64,000 nt of DNA from Salinimonas marina (GTDB lineage Bacteria; Pseudomonadota; Gammaproteobacteria; Enterobacterales; Alteromonadaceae): assembly GCF_015644725.1 (NCBI RefSeq), contig NZ_CP064795.1, forward strand, positions 2,540,501-2,604,500, read 5' to 3'. The notes beneath the pieces were generated by a model that was not told where the DNA came from, ran no database searches, and saw only the letters and a program-made list of their open reading frames with translations. The number at the start of each line of letters is the position of its first letter. Within the stretch, counting starts at the first letter, position 1. This document shows, one piece after another, positions 1-8,782 of this stretch. The position numbers were made by a program, and so were the translations under genes.

Positions 1-609
1 GCCGGCAAAACCACATTGTTTCAGTTGCTGTTGCGTTTTTATGATGTGAATGAAGGTGACATTACACTGGGGGGATACTCGATAAAGCAACTGAAGCTGC
101 ACGATTTACGTAACCAGATTGCGATGGTCAGTCAGGAGTCGGTGGTGTTCGCTACCACGGTGATGGAAAACATCCGCTATGGCCGTGAAGATGCCAGCGA
201 TGAAGATGTGGTGGCCGCTGCTAAAAACGCCTTTGCTGATGAGTTTATCGAAGCGCTTGAGGATGGCTACCATACACAGCTGGGAGAACGGGGCGTGCGC
301 TTATCCGGCGGACAGCGCCAGCGTATTGCCATTGCCCGGGCCATCCTGGCAGACCGGCCGGTGTTGCTGCTAGACGAAGCCACCAGCGCCTTGGACGCCC
401 GTTCTGAAAAGATGGTTCAGCAAGCCCTGTCATCGCTTATGCGCGGACGTACTACCATCGTGATTGCCCACCGGCTGGCGACTGTACAGCATGCCGACCG
501 TATCATTGTGCTGGACCAGGGTAAGATTACCGCCCAGGGCAAGCATGTGCAGTTGATGAAAAGCGACACACTGTATCGGGAATACGCCGAACTGCAATTG
601 CTTAGCTAG
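1..609 (+). CDS. ABC exporter, C-terminal nucleotide-binding part (partial, cut by window start)
   Basis: The window opens inside the Walker A loop (AGKTT is encoded by the first codons), so the transmembrane part lies upstream. Visible are the Q-loop (MVSQES), the signature LSGGQRQR, Walker B followed by the D-loop ([11 protein letters not shown]) and the switch histidine (IAHRLATV). This complete motif set, with the ATPase at the C-terminus, is typical of MsbA/multidrug-type exporters that carry membrane and ATPase domains in one chain. The substrate cannot be told from this part. An RND efflux pair follows after 138 bp, but nothing shows that they work together. Confidence 0.9.
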   Translation, partial: AGKTTLFQLLLRFYDVNEGDITLGGYSIKQLKLHDLRNQIAMVSQESVVFATTVMENIRYGREDASDEDVVAAAKNAFADEFIEALEDGYHTQLGERGVRLSGGQRQRIAIARAILADRPVLLLDEATSALDARSEKMVQQALSSLMRGRTTIVIAHRLATVQHADRIIVLDQGKITAQGKHVQLMKSDTLYREYAELQLLS

Positions 610-747
610 AGCCCTTGTGGTGCTATAAAAGGCGTTGCAATAACATTAATGATAAGCAACGTTCGAACCATCCTGCGGCTATTCGCGTTTTAATACCACA
701 CGAACTGCCAGCATGGTTTCGTCCTTTTTTAAGATAATGGAATTATA

Positions 748-1800
748 ATGTTCACAAAACTCATAAAGCCAGTCCCGGCACTGGTTCTGGGGGTTGTATT
801 GACCCTGCTTGCCCCGTTGGCAACTGCGCAATACTTCGGTGATAGTCAGGCCAAGCTGGTGGTATTAGAAAAAGTCACCTTTGAATACGCCAACCGCGAT
901 ATTGAAGCCGTCGGCACCGCCGAAGCGGTGCGCTCGGTTACCCTGTACCCCGCCGTGGCCGATGAAGTGGTAGAAATAAACTTCGTACCGGGACAGTATG
1001 TTGAAAAAGATAAAGTCCTGATGCGGCTTGATGATAGACGTCAGCAAGTGGCCGTGCGTCGTGCACAGCTACAACTGCAGGATGCCCAGCGTTCACTCGA
1101 AAGACTGCAAAATACGCTGAATAAAGGCGCCGTTTCTCAAAGCGAGCTGGATGTGGCACAGACCGAACGCGACCTGGCCCAGGTCAACCTGGATGAAGCG
1201 CAGGCCGATTTAGATGACCGTACGGTAGAAGCGCCGTTTGATGGTGTGGTGGGTCTGACCGACATTGAAGAAGGCGATCGCATTACCACGCAAACTGCGA
1301 TCACCACGTTGGATAACAGAACTAAACTGTATGTTAATTTTCGGGCACCGGAAGCCGCCCTTCCCATTTTGATGAATGAACCCTCGGTGTCGTTGCAGCC
1401 CTGGACCGACCGGGAACAAAAAATTCCAGCCCAGATAGCTGAAATTGACTCACGTATCAATGAAGTCGACCGGACGATGCGGGCCCGGGCGATTTTGGAT
1501 AACAGTAAGGATAAATATCGCCCCGGCATGAGTTTTCGGGTCAGATTATCCATCAACGGTAATCGCTATGCCGCCATTCCTGAAGCTGCCCTGTTGTGGG
1601 GCGCAAATGGAGCTTATGTCTGGATTTCAGAGGAAGGTAAGGCCAAACGGGTCGATGTTAAAGTTCATCAGCGGCTGCGTGGCACCATCCTGGTTTCCGG
1701 CGATTTAGAGGAAGGTGACCTGCTTATCTCCGAAGGTGTTCAGCGGCTGCGTAATGGTCAGGAAGTCACTACCGAGCTGGCCCGGAGAAGCCCGCAATGA
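748..1800 (+). CDS. RND efflux periplasmic adaptor (membrane fusion protein)
   Basis: 350-residue HlyD/AcrA-type adaptor that would link an RND pump to an outer-membrane channel. It has an N-terminal hydrophobic signal peptide (cleavage likely after ATA, about residue 27) and a first lipoyl half near residues 60-95 (PGQYVEKDKVLMRLDDR). A helical hairpin rich in Q, R and E follows at about 100-155, then the second lipoyl half (VEAPFDGVVGLTDIEEGD) and a beta-barrel C-terminal part. The absence of a lipobox suggests a soluble or weakly anchored form. Its stop codon overlaps the start of the pump gene by 4 bp (ATGA), so the two are translationally coupled. Substrate unknown. Confidence 0.9.
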   Translation: MFTKLIKPVPALVLGVVLTLLAPLATAQYFGDSQAKLVVLEKVTFEYANRDIEAVGTAEAVRSVTLYPAVADEVVEINFVPGQYVEKDKVLMRLDDRRQQVAVRRAQLQLQDAQRSLERLQNTLNKGAVSQSELDVAQTERDLAQVNLDEAQADLDDRTVEAPFDGVVGLTDIEEGDRITTQTAITTLDNRTKLYVNFRAPEAALPILMNEPSVSLQPWTDREQKIPAQIAEIDSRINEVDRTMRARAILDNSKDKYRPGMSFRVRLSINGNRYAAIPEAALLWGANGAYVWISEEGKAKRVDVKVHQRLRGTILVSGDLEEGDLLISEGVQRLRNGQEVTTELARRSPQ

Positions 1801-4800
1801 GCAAGCTGACCTCCCAGGCGAATGATTTGCCGTCTACGGCTATTCGCCGCCCGGTGTTGATTGTCGTGCTTAATCTGCTGATTATCATTGCCGGCTTTGC
1901 TGCCCTGAACGGACTGGAAGTTCGTGAACTTCCCGATGTCGACACACCGACCATTACTGTTACCGCCCAACTACCGGGCGCCTCGCCTGAGACAGTGGAT
2001 GCCGAGCTCACCAGTCGCTTAGAAGGCGCGGTGGCACGGGTTAGCGGGGTAAAGAACATCTATGCCCAAAGCGAAGAAAATTCTGCCCGTATCCGGGTTG
2101 AATTTCGCCCCGGGGTTAATCTGGAAGATGCAGCCAATGAAACCCGCGAATCGGTAAGCCGGGTCCAGCGGGAGCTGCCTGAAGATGTGGAGCAGGTTTC
2201 GATTATTCGCGCCGACAGTGATGCTCAGGCGGTGGTCAGTCTGGCCGTGTCCTCCGACACCCTGGATATGGAAACCTTAACCGAGCGGGTTGATACCGAT
2301 TTAGCCCCATTATTTTTAAGTATTCCCGGCGTTGCCGATGTGCAGCTTAGCGGTAACCGTGAACGAACCCTGCGGGTTTCGGTGGATCCGCTGCGGCTAA
2401 CCAGTTTTGGTTTATCCATGACCGATGTTGCCGCGGCACTGCGCACGGCGCCGTTTGATGTGCCGGCCGGAAGCATCCAGTCTCAGGATCAGTCTTTAAT
2501 AGTCCGCGCCGATGCGACCTCGGTGTCGGCCGAGGACGTAGCGGGCATTGTGTTACAGGGCGATGTGCGTATCAGCGATGTGGCCAGTGTCTATTTCGGG
2601 CCCGCCGATACCACCAGCATGGTACGCCTGGATGGCAAACCGGTTATTGGCCTGGGGGTGATCCGGCAGGCCAGCTCCAACACCATCCAAATCTCGGATG
2701 AAGTGCGAGCCATGGTGACGCAGATGAATCAGCGTTTTGCCGACATGGATATCGTGCTGACCTCCGACGATGCTGAATTTATCCGCGACTCGGTGAGCGA
2801 AGTGGTGCAGTCACTCAGTCTGACGGTGTTGCTGGTAATATTCACGCTACTTATTTTCATTGGCTCGTGGCGAGCAACGATTGTACCGGCGTTGTCGATA
2901 CCGGTCTCCCTGGCCGGCGCGCTGGCCATTATCTGGGCGTTGGGCTTTTCCATCAATATTCTGACATTGCTGGCACTGGTGCTGGCTACCGGAATGATTG
3001 TGGATGATGCCATTGTGGTATCAGAAAATATTCAGCGTCGTCGCAGTTTAGGATTAGGTGCCCGCGCGGCTGCCGTGGTTGGCTCTCGGGAAGTCTTTTT
3101 CGCCGTAGTCGCTACCACCGCAGTGCTGGCCTCGGTGTTTATTCCCATTGCCTTTTTACCCTCCACCGCCGGCCGTCTGTTTCGGGAATTTGGCGGAGTA
3201 TTAGCGGGTGCGGTGATTATTTCCTCATTTGTGGCGCTGTCGCTGGTTCCGGCCCTGACCGCACGCCTGCCCTTAAAAACAAGAAGTCTGATGGCTGGTT
3301 CGCTCGCACACTGGGCCGGATTGGTTACGCCGGGTTAAACGGCTATCAACGCTCGTTAGGCTGGTCGCTTCGGCATGGCTGGATCATTGTCTTTGTTAGC
3401 ATTGCGGCAGGTGTGGGCGCCTGGTTTACTGCCACTCAGATAGACAATGAATTGTTACCCAGTGAGGATCGCGGCACTATCCGAATCTTTGCCCGCGGCC
3501 CCGATGGTGCGGGTATGAACTTTATGAACCGCCAGGCCGAAAAGATGGAAGAAGTGCTAATGCCCTATGTGGACAATGGCACCATCGACTCGGTTTACAC
3601 CGTGGTCGGCTCCTGGGATCCCAACATTGTATTCATTACCGCCCCTTTGCAGCACTGGGATGCCCGGGACAAATCACTGCAGGATGTAATTGAAGAAATT
3701 CGTCCACAATTACGCGCTATTCCCGGAGCGCCTGGCAATGCCTTTGGGGGCAACAGTCTTAACCTGCGTGGGCAAGGCGGTGGTTTGGAGATTGCGCTTA
3801 CCGGCAGCAGCTATGAAACCATATTTAAAGCAGCTCAGGACTTTTCTGTTAAGATTGAACAGGCTTTGCCAGAAGTCGGTGCGCCGCGTATCAGCTACGA
3901 GCCCACCCAGCCACAAATGCGCATCAATATCGATCGTCGCCGGGCAGAAGAACTTGGTGTCCCTCTGTCTGATATAGCCAGTACATTGCGAGCGGCCGTT
4001 AACGGAGATGATATTGCCGATTTGAATGTTGGCGATCAGGCGATTCCGATCATGTTGCAGTCCAGTGAACGTAACACCAGCAATCCTGCAGACTTAACCA
4101 ATCTTTACGTAAAATCAGTAAATGGGGCCCTGGTGCCACTGTCCAGCATTGCCTACATTACCGAAGAAGGGGTGGCTGCCGAACTGGAACGTCAGGCTCA
4201 GCGCCGGGCAATTGAAATGGAAATGGAGCTTCCCGAAGATATGCCCATCAATGAGGTGGTGGAAAAGATTCGCGGCCTGCAGTCATCCCTTCCCGACGGT
4301 ATCGGCCTTATTTTCTTAGGTGAAGCCCAAACCTTTGAAGAAACATCGAAACAAGTGGCGCTGACCTATGTGCTGGCCTTTATCATTGTGCTGCTGGTGC
4401 TGGCGGCGCAGTTTGAAAGCGTCAACAGTGCCATTGTGGTGATGCTCACCGTGCCCTTTGGTATTGCTGCGGCTATTTATGCCTTGTATCTGACCGGCAC
4501 CACCATCAATGTGTATTCACAAATCGGATTGGTGATGCTTATCGGACTGCTGGCAAAAAATGCCATATTGCTGATTGAGTTCGCCGACCAGCTGCGCGAC
4601 CAGGGCCACAGTGTCTATGATGCTATTGTAGAGGCCGGTAAGGTGCGGTTGCGCCCCATCATGATGACCCTGGTTTCTACCATTTTGGGTGGTCTGCCAT
4701 TGATTCTGTCTACCGGGGCGGGCGCTGAGTCACGCAACGCCATTGGTTGGGTGGTATTTGGTGGCCTGGGCATTGCCGTGGTATTTACGCTATACCTTAC

Positions 4801-4903
4801 ACCGGTGTTGTATCTGGGACTGGCACGCTTTACCAAACCCAGAGCCGATGAAAGTCAGCGTTTAGAAGACGAGATGGAAGAAGCCCACCGTCAGTCATTG
4901 TGA
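1797..4903 (+). CDS. RND (HAE1/AcrB-type) efflux pump inner-membrane protein, frameshifted
   Basis: Proton-driven drug/solute pump that partners with the preceding adaptor. The first frame (1797-3338) holds the N-terminal helix, the first large periplasmic region and transmembrane helices, including the GMIVDDAIVVSENI segment with paired Asp residues typical of the proton relay. The second frame (from about 3272) carries the second periplasmic loop and the last six helices (GLLAKNAILLIEFA). The frames join if one A is added to the A5 run at 3275-3279. That gives 1035 residues, normal for the family, and restores a continuous GWFARTLGRIGYAGLNGY segment. It is either a real one-base deletion or a sequencing error; the latter is more likely given similar cases across the window. 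Confidence 0.88.
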
Positions 4904-4918
4904 ATTGGGTAAAATATC

Positions 4919-4960
4919 CAGGCATAAAAAAGGCATCTTCGGATGCCTCTTTTTATGCCT
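4919..4960. terminator. Strong bidirectional terminator hairpin
   Basis: AGGCATC-TTCG-GATGCCT forms a tetraloop hairpin, followed by CTTTTT on the plus strand and preceded by AAAAA, so it can also act on the minus strand. The flanking GGCAT and ATGCC extend the pairing. It lies between the convergent RND pump and PEP-CTERM genes. Confidence 0.9.
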
Positions 4961-4992
4961 GTTACCTGCGTTTTAACAGGTTTACTGTGTTG

Positions 4993-5799
4993 TTAAGCTT
5001 TTAGCTGATGTCTCAGTCTTTGCTGGCCTGCCAACCCTGCACACAATATCGTGAATATAAAGATGGTGGCTGGTTCGGGAACATCGGCTTGCGGACCGCC
5101 ATTCTCGTCACCATCATCAATGATGATGACATCGACTTCATCGGCGGTACCAAAGCGAACATTATCGATAGCAAAGCCTGCGGGCTCGGCGCCAATTAAA
5201 TCCAGAAAGACCCCGGCTATCTCGCTGGCTCCATTAGATAGTGCCAGCCCCAAAAACTCGATACCTTCCACATCGTTGCCAATCGACCCCAGCATACTGC
5301 CATCGCGGGCAAAGGCGGTAATGGCAGTAGACGCGACCGCATTAAAGAAGCCGCCATCAAAGCCAACAGCAAATTGATCTTCACTGAAAAGCAAAGCAAT
5401 ACCGCCATTAAAGGTAGGGGTACCGGATAACACCGGTGAGCTCGGGTTTGAACCATCCGTAACAGTAAAGGTATCGGGTGAATCCGGGTCCAGCATCAAT
5501 GGCCCGGTGGGGGTCCCTACAATACATGCTGAGGCCGCCGCTCCGGGACAATCTACACCAGGGGTCGCACTTAATGACTGACCCATAAAAAAACCGCCAA
5601 AGGTGATCGTTGGATCGCCCACATCGCCGGCATATTCGGCTGGCGTATACGTAGGGTTTACGGTTCCTAATGGAAACTCAGAGAAAGTGATGACATTCGC
5701 CGAAGCGGTAAAGTCGTCGCTGGCAACTTTAACCACGGCAGCACTAAGCGGTAAGGCAAGAAAAACACCGCATAAAAAGACCATAATTTTGATTTTCAT
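4993..5799 (-). CDS. PEP-CTERM sorting-domain exported protein
   Basis: About 268 residues. The start at 5799 is chosen because it begins directly with a signal peptide (MKIKIMVFLCGVFLALPLSA) and has an AGGA Shine-Dalgarno about 9 bases upstream; a longer open frame exists to 5841. The body is low in Lys and rich in Gly, Asp, Ser and Phe, like many exported proteins of this class, with an acidic IIDDGDENGG linker. The C-terminus has VPEPAT, a hydrophobic helix and a basic tail (QQRLRHQLK): the tripartite PEP-CTERM signal recognised by exosortase/EpsH systems. The function of the body is unknown. No exosortase gene is in the window. Confidence 0.85.
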   Translation of the reverse strand: MKIKIMVFLCGVFLALPLSAAVVKVASDDFTASANVITFSEFPLGTVNPTYTPAEYAGDVGDPTITFGGFFMGQSLSATPGVDCPGAAASACIVGTPTGPLMLDPDSPDTFTVTDGSNPSSPVLSGTPTFNGGIALLFSEDQFAVGFDGGFFNAVASTAITAFARDGSMLGSIGNDVEGIEFLGLALSNGASEIAGVFLDLIGAEPAGFAIDNVRFGTADEVDVIIIDDGDENGGPQADVPEPATIFIFTILCAGLAGQQRLRHQLKA

Positions 5800-6125
5800 A
5801 ATGACAATTCCTGGACAAAGGAAATAGGAGTACTTACACAAAACATCAATGCAGCAGTAGAAAAATACGCATAGAACACGCCAGTATTAAAATTACTAAA
5901 GTAAACAGGACCATAGATAATCGTCTATAATTTGAGGATTGGAGAGTGTAAATAATTCTGACAGTTTTATGGGGTAAGCCGGGGTTAGCACCGTCATGGA
6001 ATCTTCAAGTAGTAGACGGATGGCTTGGTTTTAGAGCTTTGAACATAAATGCGGATGGCAGGAATCAAATAAATACTACTGGGAAGCAACATCCAGGATG
6101 TCGCTTCGCTATAACAGAAAACGGA
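5800..6125. other. Intergenic region, no gene seen
   Basis: 326 bp between two minus-strand genes. It should contain the promoter of the PEP-CTERM gene. I see no convincing ORF, tRNA or known riboswitch. The 5880-5950 stretch is AT-rich, as expected for a promoter region. Confidence 0.4.
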
Positions 6126-6536
6126 TTAGTTCAGGTGGTTTGTTGCTGCTGGTTTAGATTTTGGGGAGACCAGTGCTTTTGCCAGCATCTTGTGGCTTAG
6201 CAGAGCCAGGATCTCAGTTTCCTCCTCGCTGCGATCGCCATCAATACCGGTCATCGCCATTGCCACTTCCATGGCCTTTTCGGCATCAAACAATAAATCG
6301 TCTTTGAAAGAACGCAGATAGTAAATACCTTCTCCGGTATCCAGTGCCAGTCGCGTCTGATAAACCACATCATTAAAGAATGCCTCCCGGCAAATGGGGC
6401 TTTGCCAGTCCAAAGACGCGAGTAATTCTTCCAGATAGTCCTGTTCGGTCAGGGTTACCTTGTTATCTACCTGGTACAGCAATACTGACAGGCGGATTAA
6501 AGCCTGATTAAAGGTTTGCTGGCTGGACAACTGCAT
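6126..6536 (-). CDS. Conserved helical protein, TerB-like
   Basis: 136 residues, starting at the ATG at 6536, which has a GGAG Shine-Dalgarno 7-8 bases upstream (an in-frame ATG at 6548 lacks one). The protein is all-helical, acidic and soluble, with no signal peptide. The spacing of hydrophobic and acidic residues (LLYQVDNKVTLTEQDYLEELL near residue 20, TGIDGDRSEEETEILALL near 105) resembles TerB/DjlA-like helical domains with a D-x-x-x-E pattern. This assignment is by eye and tentative. Its stop lies beyond the intergenic gap that separates it from the PEP-CTERM gene, so it is probably its own transcript. Confidence 0.6.
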   Translation of the reverse strand: MQLSSQQTFNQALIRLSVLLYQVDNKVTLTEQDYLEELLASLDWQSPICREAFFNDVVYQTRLALDTGEGIYYLRSFKDDLLFDAEKAMEVAMAMTGIDGDRSEEETEILALLSHKMLAKALVSPKSKPAATNHLN

Positions 6537-6548
6537 AGGTCTCTCCAT

Positions 6549-6929
6549 TCGCCGGTGCCGACGAAAAAAATAGGTGAAACCCCCGGCCTGAGCGATGTCT
6601 GAGCAGGCGAAGGGAAAATAATGACAAGCCTGTTACGCACATTTTTACAGAAAGGTTCAGACGGGTTTAACGCGCCTCTGTCAGATTAGGTTTGCCCACT
6701 CTGGTCAACCTGAAACCAGCCTGCCCAGGTCACGCAATACGCCCGGAACCATGTAAAAACTGTGTTAATTATAAACCACGTCTACACAGATTCCCAACTT
6801 TTGCCCATTGGTGCTTTGCCCTTGTCCTTGGCCTTGCCCCTTGGCCCTTGGCCACTGAGCCTCCACTGATACGAAGTAACCCTGGTACCGTGTTGAAGAC
6901 GACTTCGCCGCTATCCGGGAGGCCGTGCT
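6549..6929. other. Intergenic region, no convincing gene
   Basis: About 380 bp between the TerB-like gene and the end of the MksF-like gene. A plus-strand open frame of 94 codons (6692-6976) exists, but it has no ribosome site, runs into the minus-strand coding sequence and has low-complexity CCTTGGCC repeats near 6820-6850. I do not regard it as a gene. Confidence 0.4.
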
Positions 6930-8150
6930 TTAGCGTAAGCCCAGGGTCACATCGTGAATATAATAATTGCCGGTGAACAGGGTATGAACCTGACCTTCGG
7001 TATCTAATGCAAAAAATGCTTTATCGGTCTCATGAAGTGCCTGGTAACCACCGATGACCTGATAAAGCCAAACCTCAGAATCAAACGCCAGTTGCTGCTG
7101 CTGATAATACTCCAGCGCGGAACATGCCTGGCCGGTATCAATAACCTTACAGAAGTAACTTTCTACCGCTTGTTGGATTTCGCCTTTTTCGAGCGCCACC
7201 GTGCTTTGTTCACCGACATCAATATCGGCCGCTTCGGTGTTGGCCCCGGCATTCTGGCCGCGACGCTGCCAATGAGTCAAAGAAGACACCAATTGCTGAT
7301 AATCATTTTCGTGCTCGACCTGATTCACGTCGACCGCAGCCGCATTCAGTAAGCCCGGGGCCTGATTGAACAAGACCGGGACCTGTGAGAGCGCCGGGTA
7401 TTCAGAAGGAGTAAAATCCGGATGCTGCTCGGTATGCAGTAAAAATCCTTTGAGCAGCCGGGTACGCCCCTGAAACTCCCGAAAGCGGCCTAGCAAGTCG
7501 AGTAAGCGAGCCTGCGCCACAGCCAGCTCCTGCGCCGCATCAGAAAAGCTTTGCTGAAGCGCCACTACCAGCAAGTGACGCAGTTCGCGCTGGCTGCCCG
7601 CCACTTCGCTAAGCTCATCAAACCGAAAGCATTCCAGCTGCTGTAATAGCTCTGAAACCTGGCTTTGGGCCAGTTCGTTTTCACGAATTTTGGCCTCCAC
7701 CGAAGCCACATACCCAAATTCGTTATTTATCCGGCTGAACATTACCCGAACACTATTTCCTAACGATTCAGTCAGCTGATAAACATGCTCGGTAAGCTCG
7801 CTCATGTGTGCCTGCGCGTCACTATAGCGGCTGTAGTGCAAGGCTTCTTTGTAATGTTCCGCCAGGGTTTTCAGGCTGGCCAGAGCGGCGCCGATATTGG
7901 CATTGACCGTACGGTTGCGCTCATCCTGCAAGCTGCCTTCAAGCAGATTGCGCACCGCGCTTTTCAGCCGCAAGGCACTGTGTACATCAGGTCGCCAAAG
8001 CACCCCCAGCTGTACTAACTGATCCAACACTTTGGGGCTGGCCTGGGCTTCATCTACCTGGCCACTCAGGTAAGCCTGCATAATGAGATCATGATGCCGG
8101 CTTAACGCATTAAAGAGCCGCGCTCCCGCCTGCAGCAGCGTCTGACTCAT
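6930..8150 (-). CDS. MksF/JetA-like condensin subunit (kleisin-like)
   Basis: 406 residues, third gene of the SMC-like operon; its ATG overlaps the stop of the MksE-like gene (ATGA). The N-terminal 90 residues look like a winged helix (ALSRHHDLIMQAYLSG...LDQLVQLGVLWRPD). A long helical middle (about 100-260) follows, rich in Gln, Glu and Leu, and then a C-terminal part of mixed structure. This architecture, its size and its position beside an SMC ATPase and a small MksE-like protein match the kleisin of Mks/Wadjet-type complexes. There is no direct motif, so the assignment rests on context and overall shape. In known mksFEB operons the kleisin is usually first; here it is last. Confidence 0.6.
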   Translation of the reverse strand: MSQTLLQAGARLFNALSRHHDLIMQAYLSGQVDEAQASPKVLDQLVQLGVLWRPDVHSALRLKSAVRNLLEGSLQDERNRTVNANIGAALASLKTLAEHYKEALHYSRYSDAQAHMSELTEHVYQLTESLGNSVRVMFSRINNEFGYVASVEAKIRENELAQSQVSELLQQLECFRFDELSEVAGSQRELRHLLVVALQQSFSDAAQELAVAQARLLDLLGRFREFQGRTRLLKGFLLHTEQHPDFTPSEYPALSQVPVLFNQAPGLLNAAAVDVNQVEHENDYQQLVSSLTHWQRRGQNAGANTEAADIDVGEQSTVALEKGEIQQAVESYFCKVIDTGQACSALEYYQQQQLAFDSEVWLYQVIGGYQALHETDKAFFALDTEGQVHTLFTGNYYIHDVTLGLR

Positions 8151-8782
8151 AGCAGATTACCCTGGGTAATGGCCGCATCGGCCTGCTCTGCCAACGACAG
8201 CGACTCAGTCTCATCAATAAACTTAATCATCTCGTACAGGTGTTCAACTTTGCCGGTGGCCAGATAAATTTGTTTCTCGATATTAGGCTTATACAAATAA
8301 CCCAGATCAGTTAGTCGCTTAAACACCTGCTTCAGCTGGCCGTCTAAATTAACACTGGCGGAGTTAAACAGCCGATACCGTGATATCTTTCCAAGTTGTT
8401 CGGCATAGGCCGGGGTGTCTTCAATAACTGTTTGTAATTCACTCAGGCGCAGGGCCGCGCCCATGGTCAAAGGAATATCTGACTCACTGGCTTGTTGTAC
8501 CAGCATCAGCCATTCCACCAGGGGCACCAGATTCGTCGCCACATCCTGAAACTGTTGTTGTAAAACCTTACGCTCTGCTTCGCCCAGCGTGTTATAGGCA
8601 CAAAAAAACACTTCGCCGTCAGCGGTGCTGGCCAGACTACGATTTAACAATGCCAGATGCGGTTCGATAGTCGCAACACTATGGCGACTTTTAAGAAAGC
8701 GCCAGGCTTCTTCATCGGTCACCTGACAAATAAATTTACCTTCCAGCAGCAGGCTCAGCACCCGACCTGTTTCATTCATCAT
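8147..8782 (-). CDS. MksE/JetB-like condensin subunit
   Basis: 211 residues, soluble. The start ATG is embedded in the ATGA stop/start overlap with the SMC gene and has a perfect AGGAGG ribosome site 7 bases upstream. The N-terminus LLLEGKFICQVTDEEAWRFL followed by RSLASTADGEVFFCAY resembles what I recall of MksE/JetB proteins, which carry a GKFIC-type opening and a winged-helix fold. A second winged-helix-like stretch lies near residues 140-195 (FKRLTDLGYLYKPN). It is predicted to bind the kleisin and help load the SMC dimer on DNA. Family recall is by eye; a profile search would settle it. Confidence 0.65.
   Translation of the reverse strand: MMNETGRVLSLLLEGKFICQVTDEEAWRFLKSRHSVATIEPHLALLNRSLASTADGEVFFCAYNTLGEAERKVLQQQFQDVATNLVPLVEWLMLVQQASESDIPLTMGAALRLSELQTVIEDTPAYAEQLGKISRYRLFNSASVNLDGQLKQVFKRLTDLGYLYKPNIEKQIYLATGKVEHLYEMIKFIDETESLSLAEQADAAITQGNLL

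Noticed and set aside
3275..3279. Programmed -1 frameshift in the RND pump
   Set aside because: The heptamer is not a slippery X-XXY-YYZ in the zero frame, no RND pump is known to need one, and many unrelated genes here show the same defect.
5940..6010. Cyclic-di-GMP riboswitch-like GGTTAGC sequence
   Set aside because: The conserved GEMM pairing and tetraloop elements are not there.
6692..6976. 94-codon plus-strand frame
   Set aside because: No ribosome site, low-complexity repeats, overlaps the MksF-like gene.
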